64,000 nt of DNA from Anodontia alba (GCA_964016985.1 OZ024827.1:23701275-23765274), one strand, 5' to 3'. Numbered from the stretch's first letter, positions 10,350 through 22,169 are shown. Notes: generated by a model not told the origin, from the letters alone. Translations and numbers: made by a program.

Positions 10350-11768
10350 GTATGTCTAATCCCTGAGTTTATAAAGTAGACTGTTCCATCTTTGAATTTG
10401 GACACATTCATTTGTGCAAACAGGGATCTGACTCTAAACATCAATAACTGAATAGCAAACAGTGAAGATACAGATGAGTTGGCTCAGTATGAGTCATCTT
10501 ATCTTGGATCTACACTGTTTGCATAGGTATCTGAGTTGGTCTGTAGGGCAGAAAGGGATAAGGGGACTTAATATTCTTGGTAGACATTGCGCTGTTCTAA
10601 AAGGGAGACACTTTTTCTGCACACCAAGACCCTTCTAAAATGGGGAAGAAAAATGTCAGTCAGTCACCTCCCAAGACAGTGTATTTATTTCCCTTAAGTT
10701 TAACTTTGTTTTATAAGATAGTCCAAATAACTTATAGCATTTACTGAATTAGTGTACAGTTAGGCATAATTATATATTTCAGCGAATTTTTGGCTGTCGT
10801 CTGTGCCCTTTTTGTATAATTTTGTTCGTGGGATATTTGATGTATTTCTTAATATTTAAATGTTAAACGAAGAAAACTTAACTTTTCGGGGCAATTGTTT
10901 TACAATCCAGCCAAAGTATACGTACACTAAAATCCACGTGATTACCATTGAGCAATGAAATCAAACCGCTCCTTTGTACGAAATCAAGGTAACGGTTATT
11001 TATAGCCGCGCTATTCTTGACACTATGATGTCAGAATGCTTTGTGGATAACTGAGGTGAGGAATAATTGTATCGATTCCTGATCATTGCCTTCCTTTCTA
11101 TTTTGTACAGATGGCTATCTGTAAAACCTTGACTGGGACATTTGCAAACCTTGCCTACCCAGATCAGACTCCACATTATGCGGCGTCTAATCAGGATATG
11201 CATTTTTTGCTGAAATTACAGTAAGTTAAGTTAAATGAAACAGTCTTAAGTCCCCGTTCAGGACAATTTTTCCAGCCTACACTCTGAGACAATTGTTCCA
11301 CCAGTGCTGTCAGTGCTTTTATTGTAATAAGATACATATCCGCTGGTTCGTTAAGCCACAATACAATTCATTACAGTCAAATGTTTTTGTTTTCATATAC
11401 CGTGAAAGATAACAATTTTGCACTCAGTTTTGCACACAACATCGCTGATAACGAAAACTATAATTTTCTTCATTGTAAATATACAAGAAAATAGTCAGTA
11501 AACGATATTGGATATGGTTTGGTTACAGCAGTTATTAGTTATGTAAAAGCTTCATCGTTAATAAAACTCGACAGTGTGAGCATTAAACTGTATGAGTTAA
11601 AATAACATTAATTGTTCATACATTGGCGCATGTCAATACTCTAGTCTCATTGGCTGATTATTATGCATTATAAAACCATCGTTTTCCTAGAACGCATGCA
11701 ATAGTTTCATAATTCTGAGATCTTCATACCAAGAAACTTCCAGTTCATTCTTTTCTTTTTTGTTTTAG
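10350..11768. other. Intron 3: mostly unassigned
   Basis: Contains one decayed small palindrome of family F4 (11140-11205: acatttgcaaaccttgccta-cccagatcagac...gcggcgtctaatcagg) and otherwise AT-rich sequence with no supported coding or repeat signal. Confidence 0.4.
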
Positions 11769-11790
11769 TTTTTCAAAGAAAATCTAAAAG
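11769..11790 (+). CDS. Gene 1 exon 4: 22-nt microexon, basic juxtamembrane segment
   Basis: A strong pyrimidine tract (ttcttttcttttttgttttag) ends at 11768 and the consensus donor gtaagt starts at 11791. The exon is only 22 nt, enters in phase 1 and leaves in phase 2, reading VFQRKSK(S) with the flanking split codons. It extends the basic cytosolic anchor just after the membrane helix. Because 22 is not a multiple of three, skipping it would shift the frame of the tail. Confidence 0.75.
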
Positions 11791-11885
11791 GTAAGTTGAT
11801 AATTGTAATAACGATATAATAATGTTGACGTTATGTTGCACTGAGTTGTGGATGCATTGTAACAATAAACCTGAAGTTAATACTA

Positions 11886-12108
11886 TGACCCGCAACGTGG
11901 AAAACGTACCTTCTGATATGTACGCCCAACGAAAGCTCAAATCAGCCAGCGTATTTGCGCATTTTGATGTCTTTATTGTCTGCATAAAAAAGTTGTATCT
12001 TTGGCTATTCAAAATGCGCCAGGTGAAGATTCTGCTCATACAGCACAAACGCACAAGCTGATCTGAACCTTCGCTGGGCGCACGTATCCGAAGCAGCTTT
12101 TTCTTATG
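11886..12108. mobile_element. Fold-back MITE F2, copy in intron 4
   Basis: Left arm cgcaacgtggaaaacgtacc...cgcccaacgaaagctcaaatca; right arm gctgatctgaaccttcgctgggcgcacgt. Lies ~100 bp after the microexon donor. Confidence 0.7.
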
Positions 12109-12672
12109 TTTGTTTATATATTTTGTAACGTACCGAGCAGCGTTAACCATTTTCAACCTCAATAACATAGTCATAATGACTCCTATTTTCTCAGCTAATG
12201 ACAAGCCGTGTTTGTGTAGGTTGGTTAAAAATTCATACCCTGAATTCCACCTTTTACACATTGAGATACGTTAAGACCACCAATTACTTCACTAGATATA
12301 ATTACAAACTAATGCTACCGTTAACTAGATATACTGATTTTACTGTAGAAACTATAGTGTACCGAAATAGAAATTGTAGGAAGCACATATCTCATATATG
12401 AGGTTGTCATAATTTGCAACTCCTTAAGGTTAAGAAACCGCATGCTCCATTTGTTTTCTAAAAACGGAAATTCTTCAGCTGATGATGTGTCACTGAATAA
12501 TATTTTCTATAAAAACTATTACTATATGTACGCTGTCAGAAAATAAGTAACTGAAATAAACATACAAACATACGTACACGGTCGCAGTTTGCTTTTGTTC
12601 GATGTTCTTGCAATCGTATAGATGTTGTCATATTTTTTGCATATACAGATTTCTTATCGTGTACATTTTTAG
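12109..12672. other. Intron 4 remainder
   Basis: No repeat or coding signal recognised. Ends in the T-rich acceptor of exon 5. Confidence 0.3.
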
Positions 12673-12725
12673 CTTCTCAAACAAAGACAATTCCTTCAGT
12701 ATGAAAGAACGAAATATCCCTTTAG
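12673..12725 (+). CDS. Gene 1 exon 5: Ser/Asn/Lys-rich tail segment
   Basis: Acceptor (acatttttag) ends at 12672 and donor gtaggt starts at 12726. Phase 2 in, phase 1 out; 17 whole codons reading FSNKDNSFSMKERNIPL. The segment is hydrophilic with several serines that could be phosphorylated, and has no recognised domain. Support rests on exact phase agreement with exons 4 and 6 and on both splice sites; the codon content alone would not identify it. Confidence 0.72.
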
Positions 12726-13001
12726 GTAGGTACTTACTTTGTTATTTCTCATAACTCCAGAGTGTTGATTACTGTCAAAATATTGTGACTTAAGGTTTTA
12801 ATAACAGGGAAGCTCAGACGTTATTGAAAATATACAATATTTGTTTTACCATTTCATAATTAGTTAATGTCATAGTACATGTACCAACCAAAGTTTGCAA
12901 GAATCACCGCTTTTCTTAATCTGTCCCACAGAGAGTCACATTAAGCATTTCATTTACTTCATGACACCAAGTTTCAACACGCTCACTATACCTTGCTTAA
13001 T

Positions 13002-13332
13002 ATACACAATATTATTTGTTTGTGTTGAGGTTTACGGCCCAGTCAACCCAATGGGGCCATGTCGAGCGCGGTCAGTTTACCTAACAACACGTTTACTGGA
13101 CAGGCTTAGTCCTCTCAGCGGTAAACCAGTATTGTACACATTCTTTCGCCAGAAACTGATAACTGCCCCTCTTGAATCAGTGGAAGGGAGAGAATTACCG
13201 TAGAAAACATTTTTTTATCCGTCTCCACGAAAGAATGTTGCCGATCTCGGCGGGGGTTGAACACGCAACCTCCTGGTCTCCAGTCGGACGGCGCATCCAA
13301 CTTAGCCACCGAGGCCGGCATACACAATATTA
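13002..13332 (-). mobile_element. tRNA-derived SINE, copy 2, with 13-bp target duplication
   Basis: The target duplication atacacaatatta is at 13002-13014 and 13320-13332; the SINE body is 13015-13319 (305 bp). Read on the minus strand, the tRNA-like head begins gccggcctcggtggctaagt with box A tggctaagttgg (consensus TRGYNNAGYNGG) and a box B at gtgttcaaccc that has lost the canonical GG/CG. The 3' tail ends ...cctcaacacaaacaaat. The direct repeats show retrotransposition. Confidence 0.92.
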
Positions 13333-13549
13333 ATATGAAATAAATAGGTGTTACCTATGAAACGAGCTTAAGCAGTTTATGCACTTTTTTTACATCAGGT
13401 ATGCAAAGTCGCGTACCACACAAAACTTGTTTAAAATGTAGGTCCGAGGCAAAGTGCACAACATCGAATAATTCTTTTCCATGAAATTTTGCACGTTAGT
13501 GTGTCACCGGTTATAGGTATATAATACACTTGTACTGCCTTTCGGTACA

Positions 13550-13622
13550 AGCCGGCTTTTATATCGACATGGTAGTCTGCCTTCCACGCGGACGGCCCAG
13601 GTTCAATCCCCGGTCATGGCAT
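13550..13622 (+). repeat. tRNA-Gly-like fragment (tRNA pseudogene or SINE head)
   Basis: atggtagtctgccttccacg, then gcggacggcccaggttcaat and ccccggtcatggca: the anticodon stem TCTGC/GCGGA closes the loop CTTCCAC (anticodon TCC, Gly) and box B reads ggttcaatccc. The 5' half does not pair with the 3' acceptor strand, so it is not an intact tRNA gene. Confidence 0.6.
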
Positions 13623-14025
13623 AATTTTTTTCACCTGTTACGAGTGTATAAATAAATATTTAGTCTTATAGTAAAAAGAAATTATGCATGTTCCCCGAAA
13701 ATTTAATTTTATAGGCTGATTTCGTCAAAAACAAAAACAAAAAAAAACAAAACAAAACTTGATTTCTCCTTTACACTTTAATACGCAAAAATATTGTTTA
13801 ATGCGAGAGAAGTCACAGATTAAATATAGCGGCTAAAACGCAGATCAGTCACGCATTTATCCGTGTTAATGTCGTAAAAAAGGTATCCTTCTATTTCATT
13901 GGCTATACGATTTATTATAGTCAATGAGATCGCTTGCGGCGGCTGAAAGGCTTTCCACATTTGCAGCGGAGCGTATCTGATCATCATATTTTTCGGGAAC
14001 CAGGCTGGCAACGGACATGAATTAG

Positions 14026-14302
14026 CATTACGAAAACATGCCTATTCAAGTATACTGAAAATTTTACCACCAAAAAATGAAGATTTTCAGATAAAAAATT
14101 CTGATATTTTTCATATTTCTGCACACAACATAGATTGTGGGTACTCGTTAGAACCGCCTCGGCGAGGCAGTTCTAACGAGCAACCACAATCTATGTTTTA
14201 AGCAAAAATAAGAAAAATAATGTACACCCCTGTAAACCCCAGTTTTACTAAATAAAAGTTGGGTTTATGGGTTCAAAATTATATAGGCATGTTTTCGTGA
14301 TG
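14026..14302 (-). mobile_element. Palindromic MITE F1, 277 bp
   Basis: Ends cattacgaaaacatgcctat (14026) and ataggcatgttttcgtgatg (14283-14302). Core gattgtgggtactcgttaga-accgcctcg / cgaggcagttc...caatc. Internal stretches gtttacagg and aataaaagttggg match the other F1 copies in inverse. No ORF; the 14267-14473 frame merely crosses its end. Confidence 0.88.
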
Positions 14303-14490
14303 GCGTTGGTTTTCGGGTTCAACATTAAGCCGATACACTCCGCTGTATATTTGGAAAACCAGTCAGGCGCCGCATGCGATTGCGATTTTTTCTACATAGC
14401 GTGTGAGGGACTCACGATACCTATAGTACGAGCTAAAGCTTCGCCACCTGCAGGTCGCTTAAGCTCGTTATAATAAGGTAAAATTTTATA

Positions 14491-14604
14491 CATAATGGGT
14501 TACATTTTGTTCTATATTTGACAGTTTATTGCCTTTGCAATCAATTGCATAATGGGTTGCATTTTGTTCTATTTTTGACAGTTTATTGCCTTTGCAATCA
14601 ATGC
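14491..14604 (+). repeat. 57-bp perfect-period tandem duplication
   Basis: cataatgggttacattttgt...tttgcaatcaattg occurs twice (14491-14547 and 14548-14604) with 2-3 differences, followed by an A16 tract. Confidence 0.85.
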
Positions 14605-15001
14605 AGAATTAAAAAAAAAAAAAAAAACAATCATAAAAAACAAGTATCATAGCTTAATATAGCGTCAGTCTGAAAACACTTCTGCAACAAGGTATATCGG
14701 AACCCGAATTTTACGGTGACTTAGTGTACAGATTTAGAAAAATTATAGGTAAATCTAACTTTTCGGAGCAATTCAGAAAACTTATTAACCGTTATAAAAG
14801 AATTGGCTATAGCCTGGATATAATGCGGCAGATGCATGCCTAGTTGTCAACCCAATCATTGTTGATGGCTATGCTTCACTCTTTAATTGCACGACGGCGG
14901 TTCGGGCCTCAGACTCAATGACGGCCTCTTCGTAAAACTTTAACCAGTGGGTTGGGGCTTGACGATATGTCTTTGGCTTGGCCCGCCGTGGTTCAACTAT
15001 T

Positions 15002-15497
15002 GGTTTTCATTTACTCTGGCATACAGTAGAATTAGCCATGAGTACTCGTCTTTGTTTATTATAGTGATTAATTTGATTTTTATGTTTTCGCTTTGATGCA
15101 TTGACTGAGTTGGGAGCCTTTATGCGAACCGAATTTTTATGTATTTCTGTATTAAGAGTGGCATCGGGACCCAGGGTGAAGTTAGCTAACTGTAAAAGTG
15201 CTTTCTACCGACCGTTCTAAGGCGGTGTTAGTCTTACTCTTTGTTGCTTTGTGGTTTATTCTACGAGGCGATTTGTTGTATGTCTTTCCGTGTGTCTTTT
15301 TGTTCTTGTGTTTTTCTGTCCTTTTAGTATTGCGATTACCTCGCTTGGGGAAGAGAGAGCTAATCTTAGTGCTTTTCGTACGTTTGTTTGGTTTGTGCTT
15401 GTTTAGATTTGTCGGTTTCCTCTACCTCTTGGGGTCTGGGAAGGGCTGCGATTTGCGATTGTGGCACTCCCTGGACTTTTCTCTTACCATTTTTTTA
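15002..15497 (+). repeat. R1 interspersed repeat, longest copy
   Basis: Begins tggttttcatttactctggc (matching the inverse at ~46030), passes gactgagttgggagccttta, agagtggcatcgggacccag, then the shared R1 body to ctggacttttctcttacc. About 500 bp; probably close to the complete unit. No protein homology recognised. Confidence 0.85.
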
Positions 15498-15995
15498 AAC
15501 AATTTTCTGTGAAAACTTTTGGTAAGAAGTATATATATTTCCAAAATGCTAGGGTATTAGCTTCATGTAAGTATATTTCAATTTTCTAAGATTAAACGCC
15601 ATTTCGTAATATAGATATCTGTAAATGAGGGTAAGAACATTACGTATAGTTTTCACTATATTTATATGGAAACTAAGATAAAACGTGTCACATTAAACGA
15701 ATGAAAACATGCATTCCAGCCATTCTGTAATGACGTATTCTAACAGCCGCGCAGCAGACACACAAAGTTGTAATTATGTTTTTTGAAATGTTGATTTAAT
15801 GTCAGTGAAGTTGAATCAGCTTTGATACGACGTTGTTTCAACGTTATGTGCCTGATTAGAATATACTATGATCACCAATAGGATAATAAATGCATCAGAC
15901 AAGTAATAACATTTATTAAGCAAAGCATTCAGTGGTTTTGTTAATTTTTAAGTACTGAAAAATGAAACAACTCAGATTTGAAAAAAAAATGTATA
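15498..15995. other. Intron 5 segment, no clear feature
   Basis: AT-rich sequence with no recognised repeat or exon. Confidence 0.25.
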
Positions 15996-16137
15996 GAAGA
16001 TGTCAAGGAATAGACACAAAAGAAGAACGTAGCCTACCAATGACACCAAGAGGAAAAGAAAACATACCATAACAGATAGTACATACACAAACCATAGAAA
16101 AGGAAACCAAACATCTCCCTCTTCCACAACAAGGTGT
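15996..16137 (-). repeat. R1-related repeat fragment joined to a MITE
   Basis: ccaatgacaccaagaggaaa matches 39327-39345; a MITE begins at 16138 within the repeat, at the word aaggtgtcat, which corresponds to aggtgatcacattgc in the empty copy at ~39411. Confidence 0.6.
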
Positions 16138-16362
16138 CATTACGAAAACCCGCCTCTTCAAATAAACTGAAAATTTCACCACCAAAAAGCTGAAAGTTTT
16201 CAGATAAAAATTCTGATATTTTCATATTTCTGCTCAAAACATAAATTGTGGATACTCGTTAGAACCGCCTTTTGAGCGGAAATGAGAAAAATAATGTATA
16301 CCCTGTAAACCCAGTTTTGCTATATAAAAGTGGGGTTTAGGGCAGGTATGTTTTTTGTGATG
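16138..16362 (-). mobile_element. Palindromic MITE F1 with one core arm deleted
   Basis: Ends cattacgaaaacccgcctc and ggtatgttttttgtgatg. Only the first half of the central hairpin is kept (gtggatactcgttagaaccgcc then tttgagcgg), so one arm was lost. Confidence 0.85.
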
Positions 16363-16816
16363 TAAACCCGAATATATGTCTATATAACTCGCATTTGTTA
16401 CTGTACATCTTCAATTTGATTTTCAAACAAGTGTATGTGCAAACTATTTTTCGGCATTACAATTGCCCTAATGTTGATAAGCAACACGTGGATTATCAAA
16501 CATGAAAGCATTGAATATAAATGGTGGTTGTTAATACCCTAGCAGGAGGACAATCAATTACAGGGTATAAATCAGAAAAAATATAAATCAGAAAAAAAAT
16601 GAAGCATGTCTTCTCAATCTAATTCTAGAAAAGTTAAGGACATCCATAAAACCAAAGATTATTACTAAAACAAACCGCAGTTGGAATGAATAGTTAATGT
16701 TAAAATGAAATATTAAAAAGACTGTCTTTAATAGCATGTCATCGAGAGTGACTAGTGACTAAAATTGTCATAATTTTAAGTACATATTTCAGTTTTGTAA
16801 TTAAAATATTCATACC
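16363..16816. other. Intron 5 segment before the tandem composite
   Basis: Small direct repeat aatcagaaaaaatataaatcag near 16570-16600; otherwise nothing recognised. It ends in a C16 run (16817-16832). Confidence 0.3.
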
Positions 16817-17040
16817 CCCCCCCCCCCCCCCTGCACACTTTGTTTTTAGGGTATACTGTTTTCACGTTGTCCGTCCATCCGTGTGTCCGTCCGCGACGCT
16901 GGTTTTTTTCCTAATATCTTGAAAACGCAGCAATGGATATTCATCAATTCCTACTGAAAGATTGATATCAATAAGATGTACCTACATAAGAGAAAGTAAG
17001 GGCTAGAGGTCAATTCTTTTGGAGTTATTGCCCTTTGTGA

Positions 17041-19690
17041 TTTTTTTTTCTTAATGCAGACAAAAGGCAGAAAAAAGTTTGTGTGCACACTATCTCTTTA
17101 ACCAATGGCTAGAATTTGACCAAACTAGCATAGATACATCATCAGGATAGGGGAAAGAAGTGATTAGATTTTACAGACCTTACCTTTGTTTCAAGGTCAC
17201 TACATTATAAATACTCAAAAAGGAGCCTAAAGGATTCTTGTTAATGAAGTAAAAAGATCCTTGTTAATGAAGTAAAAAGTTTGTGTGCATAATATCTCTT
17301 TAACCAATGGCTGGAAATAGACCGAACTAGCACAGATACATCATAAGGATAGGGCAAAGAAGTGATTAGATTTTGGTTACTTGACCTTATTTTCAAGGTT
17401 ATTACACTATAAATACTAAAAAAGTGAGCCTTGTTAATGCAGTAAAAAGTTTGTGTGCACATTGTATCTTTAACCGACGGATGGAATTTGACCAAACAAG
17501 CACAGATACATTATCTGTATAGGGGAATGAAGTGATTAGATTTTAGTGACCTTGACCTTATTTTCAAGGCTACTACATTATAAATACTCAAAAAGGAGCC
17601 TAAAGGAGCCTTGTTTGTGTGCACACCATCTCTTTAACCTTTAACCACCGGCTGGAATTAGACCAAACCAGCATAGATATATCACAAGGATAGGGCAAAG
17701 AAGTGTTTAGATTTTGGTGACCTTGACCTTATTTTCGAGGTCACTGCACTATAAATACTCAAAACACGAGTCTTGTTAATGCAATAAAAAGTTTGTGTGC
17801 ACATTATCTCTTTAACCAATGGATGGAATTTGACCAAACTAATATAGATACATCATCAGGAAAGGGGAAAGAAGTGATTAGATTTTGGTGATCTTGACCT
17901 TATTTTCAAGGTCACTACATTATAAATACTCAAAAAGGAGCCTTGTTAATGAAGTAAAAAATTTGTGTGCACATTGTCTGTGCAATGGCCGGAAAAAAAT
18001 CGAACTAGCACCGATACAACATAAGAAAGGGGCAAAGAAGTGATTAGATTTTGGTGACCTTGATTTGCAAGGTCACTACACTATAAATACTCAAAAAAGT
18101 GAGCCTTGTTAATGCAGTAAAAAGTTTGTGTCTCTTTAAACTATGGCTGGAATTTGACCAAACTAGTACAGATACATCATCAGGATGGGGGAAAGAAGTG
18201 ATTAGATTTTGTTGACATTGACATTATTTTCAAGGTTATTGCATTATAAAAACTCAAAAAGTAAGCCTTGTTACTGCAGTAAAAAGTTTGTGTGCACACT
18301 CTCTCTTTAACCAATGGCTGGAATTTGACCAATCTAGCACAGATATATCATCAGGATAGGGGAAAGAAGTGATTAGATTTTGGTGACCTTGACCTTAGTT
18401 TCAAGGTCACTACATTATAAATAATCAATAAGTGAGTCTTGTACGCACTCTTTCTCATCAATAGATGGAATTGGACCAAACTAGCACAGATATATCATTG
18501 GGATTGGGGAAAGAAGTGATTAGATGTCGGTGACCTTTACCGCCTTTTCAAGGTCACACCGGCAATTTGAAGCTCAATTTTTTTATAGAAAAATCTTGTG
18601 TGCACACTATATCTTGAACCAATAGCTGGAATTTAAACAAACTAGCACAGATATATAGTTAGGACATGGGAAAGAAGTGATTAGATTTTTTTTACCTTGA
18701 CCTCATTTTCAAGCTCACTACATTGTAAAGACTCTTAAAATCACCCTTGTTAGATTTTGGTGACATTGACCTGACAAAGGCCTGAAACAACATTGACAAA
18801 GTCTACCAGGATGTTCTTTGGCTAGTAAAGCATTCTATTTTTTTCATTTTACCCTGACCTCATTTTCAAGGTCACTACATTATAAAAACTAATAATGACC
18901 CATGTGTTCACCCTATCTCATGAATCATTAAATGGAATTTGTTTAAGCTAGCACAGATACTTCACTGGGATAAAGGAAAGAAGTGATTAGATTTTGGTGA
19001 CTTCTACCTCATTTTCAAGGTCACACTGGAACTTTGAAACTAAAATTTTGATAGAAAAAAAGCTTATGTAACACATTGATATCAATAAGATGTACCTACA
19101 TAAGAGAAAGTAATATGGGCCCATTCTCTTGGAGTTATTGCCCTTTGTAGAATTTCTTAATGCCGTAAAAACTTTGTGTGCACACCATCTCTTCAACCAA
19201 TGGCTGGAATTTGACCAAACTAGCACAGGTACATCATCAGGATGAGGGAAAGAAGTGATTAGATTTTGGTGACCTTGACCTTATTTTCAAGATCACTACA
19301 TTATAAATACTCAAAAAGTGACACTTGTGTGCATTCTATCTTTTTTCCTGCATATCTTGATTAATATTATTTGAATCTTAACATATTTTGCATAAATGTT
19401 CATATTCATGAGATGTTTCTGCTATAGGGAGCAACACTTTATAGTTATTCCCCTTTGTAATTCTTTAATGTCAGTAACACTTTTGTTTTTCCTGTGTATC
19501 TTGCTTAATTATTTTAGAAATCTTGTTATATTTTGCATGAATATTGATATTGATAAGTTGTTGTTGCTGTCGAATTTTTTTTATTTTTCCTGTCTATCTT
19601 GCTTAATAATTTTATTACATTTTGGTGACCTAGACTTTATTTTCAAGGTCACGCCGACACTTTGAAACTTAAATTTTCTTAGAAAAAAAA
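17041..19690 (+). repeat. Tandem array of ~170-bp monomers (about 13 degenerate units)
   Basis: Each unit reads gtttgtgtgcacac-tctctttaaccaatggctgg-aatttgaccaaactagcaca-gatacatcatcaggatag-aaagaagtgattagattttg-gtgaccttgacc-ttttcaaggtcacta-cattataaatactcaaaa. Unit starts recur near 17075, 17277, 17448, 17610, 17795, 17960, 18125, 18288, 18598 and 19175. The palindrome gaccttgacc...caaggtc is the best conserved part. Confidence 0.85.
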
Positions 19691-19988
19691 GTTTATGCTT
19701 TATGCGCGGGGTATCGAATAAGCGCTGCTTATTGACAATTTTAATTGCTCCTCAAGACGACCAGTGTATCAGGGTATCAATGACAAAGATTATGTACATG
19801 TTATTTTTTTTATTTTTTTTTATGATGGTTGTAAATGGTCCCCTCTTTCTTCACAATGGTAAAGTATATACTTCTTGTCCTTTCAGATAAAGAGCCTATT
19901 CAGGGATTTTCATATGAGCAACGCTGATGAGGCCACTTGGTTGATGCTGGCTGGTTTGGTCAAGAATACTTTGAAACTTAAACTAAAT

Positions 19989-19989
19989 A

Positions 19990-20021
<32 letters not shown>

Positions 20022-20023
20022 GG

Positions 20024-20050
<27 letters not shown>
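19989..20050 (+). repeat. (GT)n microsatellite
   Basis: Interrupted GT run with tgggtggg in the middle. Confidence 0.95.
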
Positions 20051-20054
<4 letters not shown>

Positions 20055-20454
20055 CACTGCTCTCGATGGCCATTCCTTTTATAATTTATCTTCACTACAA
20101 TTTGTGTTAGTGCCCTCTGGTAAGATGTAAAAGTTCTCTTCTTACTTAAAGTGGTATCGTTTATGTTTTTGGTCCTTTGAGGTGTTTGAGCCTATTCTGG
20201 GATTTTGAATTTATATGAGTGTCATGGATGTGGCATAATTTGCCGACTTTTGCTAGTCTTTCCCCAAAAATCTTCGGCGCTTCTTTTATTCAAACGCGTG
20301 TGTATTTCTGTATGCGCGTTCATTGCTTTCAATGGCCATTCCTCTAAGAATTTATTTGTCTTCACTAAAACTGTTGTAAGCGCTATTTGGCTGGCGTAAA
20401 ACGTTTCCTCGTTCTTCTGTATAGTGTCCTTTATAGAGCTATTGTGATCGGTCA

Positions 20455-21880
20455 ATTTGCGTCGCCAGTCGTACGGCGTCAATAAATTGTTTTCAATGAC
20501 AACTCTCCCTACATTCCTAGGCCAGTTGACTCGAACCTTGGTAGAAATTATTGAGGCGACTTGTAGATCAAAACTAGCCAAATGCATTTCGATTGGAATG
20601 TCAAGATTGCCGCTACGCCCGCCGTATTGAAAAGATCCTTTGGCTTTCTATTCCTGAACGGAAAGTCCAACTGACTCGAAACTTGTAAGGAAGTATTGGA
20701 GCGGATTGTAGATGAAAATAACTAAAATCATTCCCCTCGAAAATCTATGATTGCCGCTACGACGGCAATCTTGAAACTCTGGTTTGAACTCCTGAACCGA
20801 AAGGTCAGTTGAATTTTATTAGGAAGTATCGGGTGCTTTTTAGATAAAATGTCTTAAATCTTTTCGATGGGAATTCCAAGATGCCCGTCCCAGCCGCCAT
20901 TTTGAAAATTTATTTGAACTTCTTGGTAGGAAGTATCGAGATTATATGTTGATCAGAAAAAGCTACACAAGTTATGATCGGAAACGCAGGATGATTGCAA
21001 CGGCCGCCATCTTGAAAATTTAATTGATTTTGAACTTCATTATAACAGAAACGCCAACTGACTAGAAACATAATTGGAAATATCACATCGATTTGTAGAT
21101 CAAAATGAGCAAAACATTGTTTCGATCAGTAATCCAAGATGGCCGCTATGGCGCCATATTAAAGAAGCCTTTTTGAACTTCTGCTCCTGAACCGAAAAGC
21201 CAGTTGACTCGAAACATGATAGTAAGTATAGGGGTGATTTGTAGATAAAAAATGATTAAATCATTCTGATTGGAAATCCAAGATACCCACAACAGCCGCG
21301 ATTTTGAAACTATATTTTAAAGTTCTTCTCCTGAACCGAAATACCAAGTGACTCGAAACTTAATAGGAAGAACCAGAGTGTTTGGTAGATAAAAACTAGC
21401 TACAATGTTTATGATAAAAATCCAAGATGGCCACTACCGCCGCCATCTTTAAAATGTATTTTGAACTTTTCCTGCTGAACAGAAAAGCAAATTAACTCGA
21501 AACTTGGTAGGAAGTATTGAGATGACTAGTATATCAAATATAGTTAATAAAGTTTCGATCTGAAATCCAAGATGTACTTCTCCAAAATGGAAAGACCAAT
21601 TAACTAGAAACTTAGCTGGAAGGGTCAGTATGACTTGTAAATCAAAAATAGCTAAAACATTTCGATCAGACACGACACCGAAATAGCTGCCATCTTGCAA
21701 ATCTATTTTGAACTTCTTCTCTTGAACCAAAACGACCGATTGACAGGACTTTTGGTAGGAGGTAGCTGGATGACGTGTAAAAGGAAAATAGCTAAAATCC
21801 TTCCGATCAGACATCCAAGATGTCATTTTGATTTGTTTTGGACTGCTTCTTCTGAACTGAAACGCAAATTGATTCGAAAC
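20455..21880 (+). repeat. Tandem array of ~140-bp monomers (about nine units)
   Basis: Each unit carries ccaagatggccgctacggcc-gccatcttgaaaat, tctcctgaaccgaaa and gactcgaaacttgg-aggaagtat. The aagatggc...gccatctt box is itself an inverted repeat, e.g. ~21420-21450. Confidence 0.8.
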
Positions 21881-22012
21881 TAGTCTGATACTCAGGTGAG
21901 CGATAGAGGGCCACCTGAGCCCTCTTGTTTAAACCTTATATGGGGGTCACCGATGAGACTTAAACAGCAGATCCTAGTTAGTTTTTCCAAGAAGACCAAT
22001 CCTTAAGCTATG

Positions 22013-22066
22013 TGTGTGTGTGTGTGTGTGTGTGTGAGTGAATGCGTGTGCGTGTGTGTGTGTTCA
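22013..22066 (+). repeat. (GT)n microsatellite
   Basis: GT run interrupted by gagtgaatgc. Confidence 0.9.
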
Positions 22067-22130
22067 TTGCTCTCATATCTAAGCAATTTCACCATAGATA
22101 GGGGTTAGTGCCGTATGCTTCATGCTTTAT

Positions 22131-22168
22131 CATCACGAAAACATACCTATATAATTTTGACCCCCTGG
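22131..22168 (+). repeat. MITE F1 terminal fragment
   Basis: catcacgaaaacatacctat then ataattttgacccc: the first ~38 bp of F1, fused directly to the leader of a tandem-core repeat at ~22170. Confidence 0.7.
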
Positions 22169-22169
22169 G

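Larger units (their letters stand above)
16817..21930 (+). mobile_element. Helentron/pearl-like composite with two tandem cores
   Basis: Leader: C16 run, ttgtccgtccatccgtgtgtccgtccgcga, and a unique-looking block to 17040 that recurs at 22180-22440. Core 1 (17041-19690) is a ~165-180 bp monomer; core 2 (20455-21880) is a different ~140-bp monomer. The 3' end, tactcaggtgagcgatagag then the hairpin gagggc-cacctga-gccctc and ttgttt (21891-21930), matches the ends at 34.79 and 59.3 kb. Pearl elements of bivalves have this plan: tandem core and fixed 3' hairpin. That the whole span is one element is inferred; it might be two fused copies. Confidence 0.6.

Noticed and set aside
13550..13622. Functional tRNA-Gly gene
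   Set aside because: Anticodon arm and T-arm are recognisable but the 5' half cannot form the acceptor stem or a normal D-arm.
21449..21826. 125-codon minus-strand frame
   Set aside because: Lies entirely in the ~140-bp tandem array; repeated words in the peptide match the monomer.
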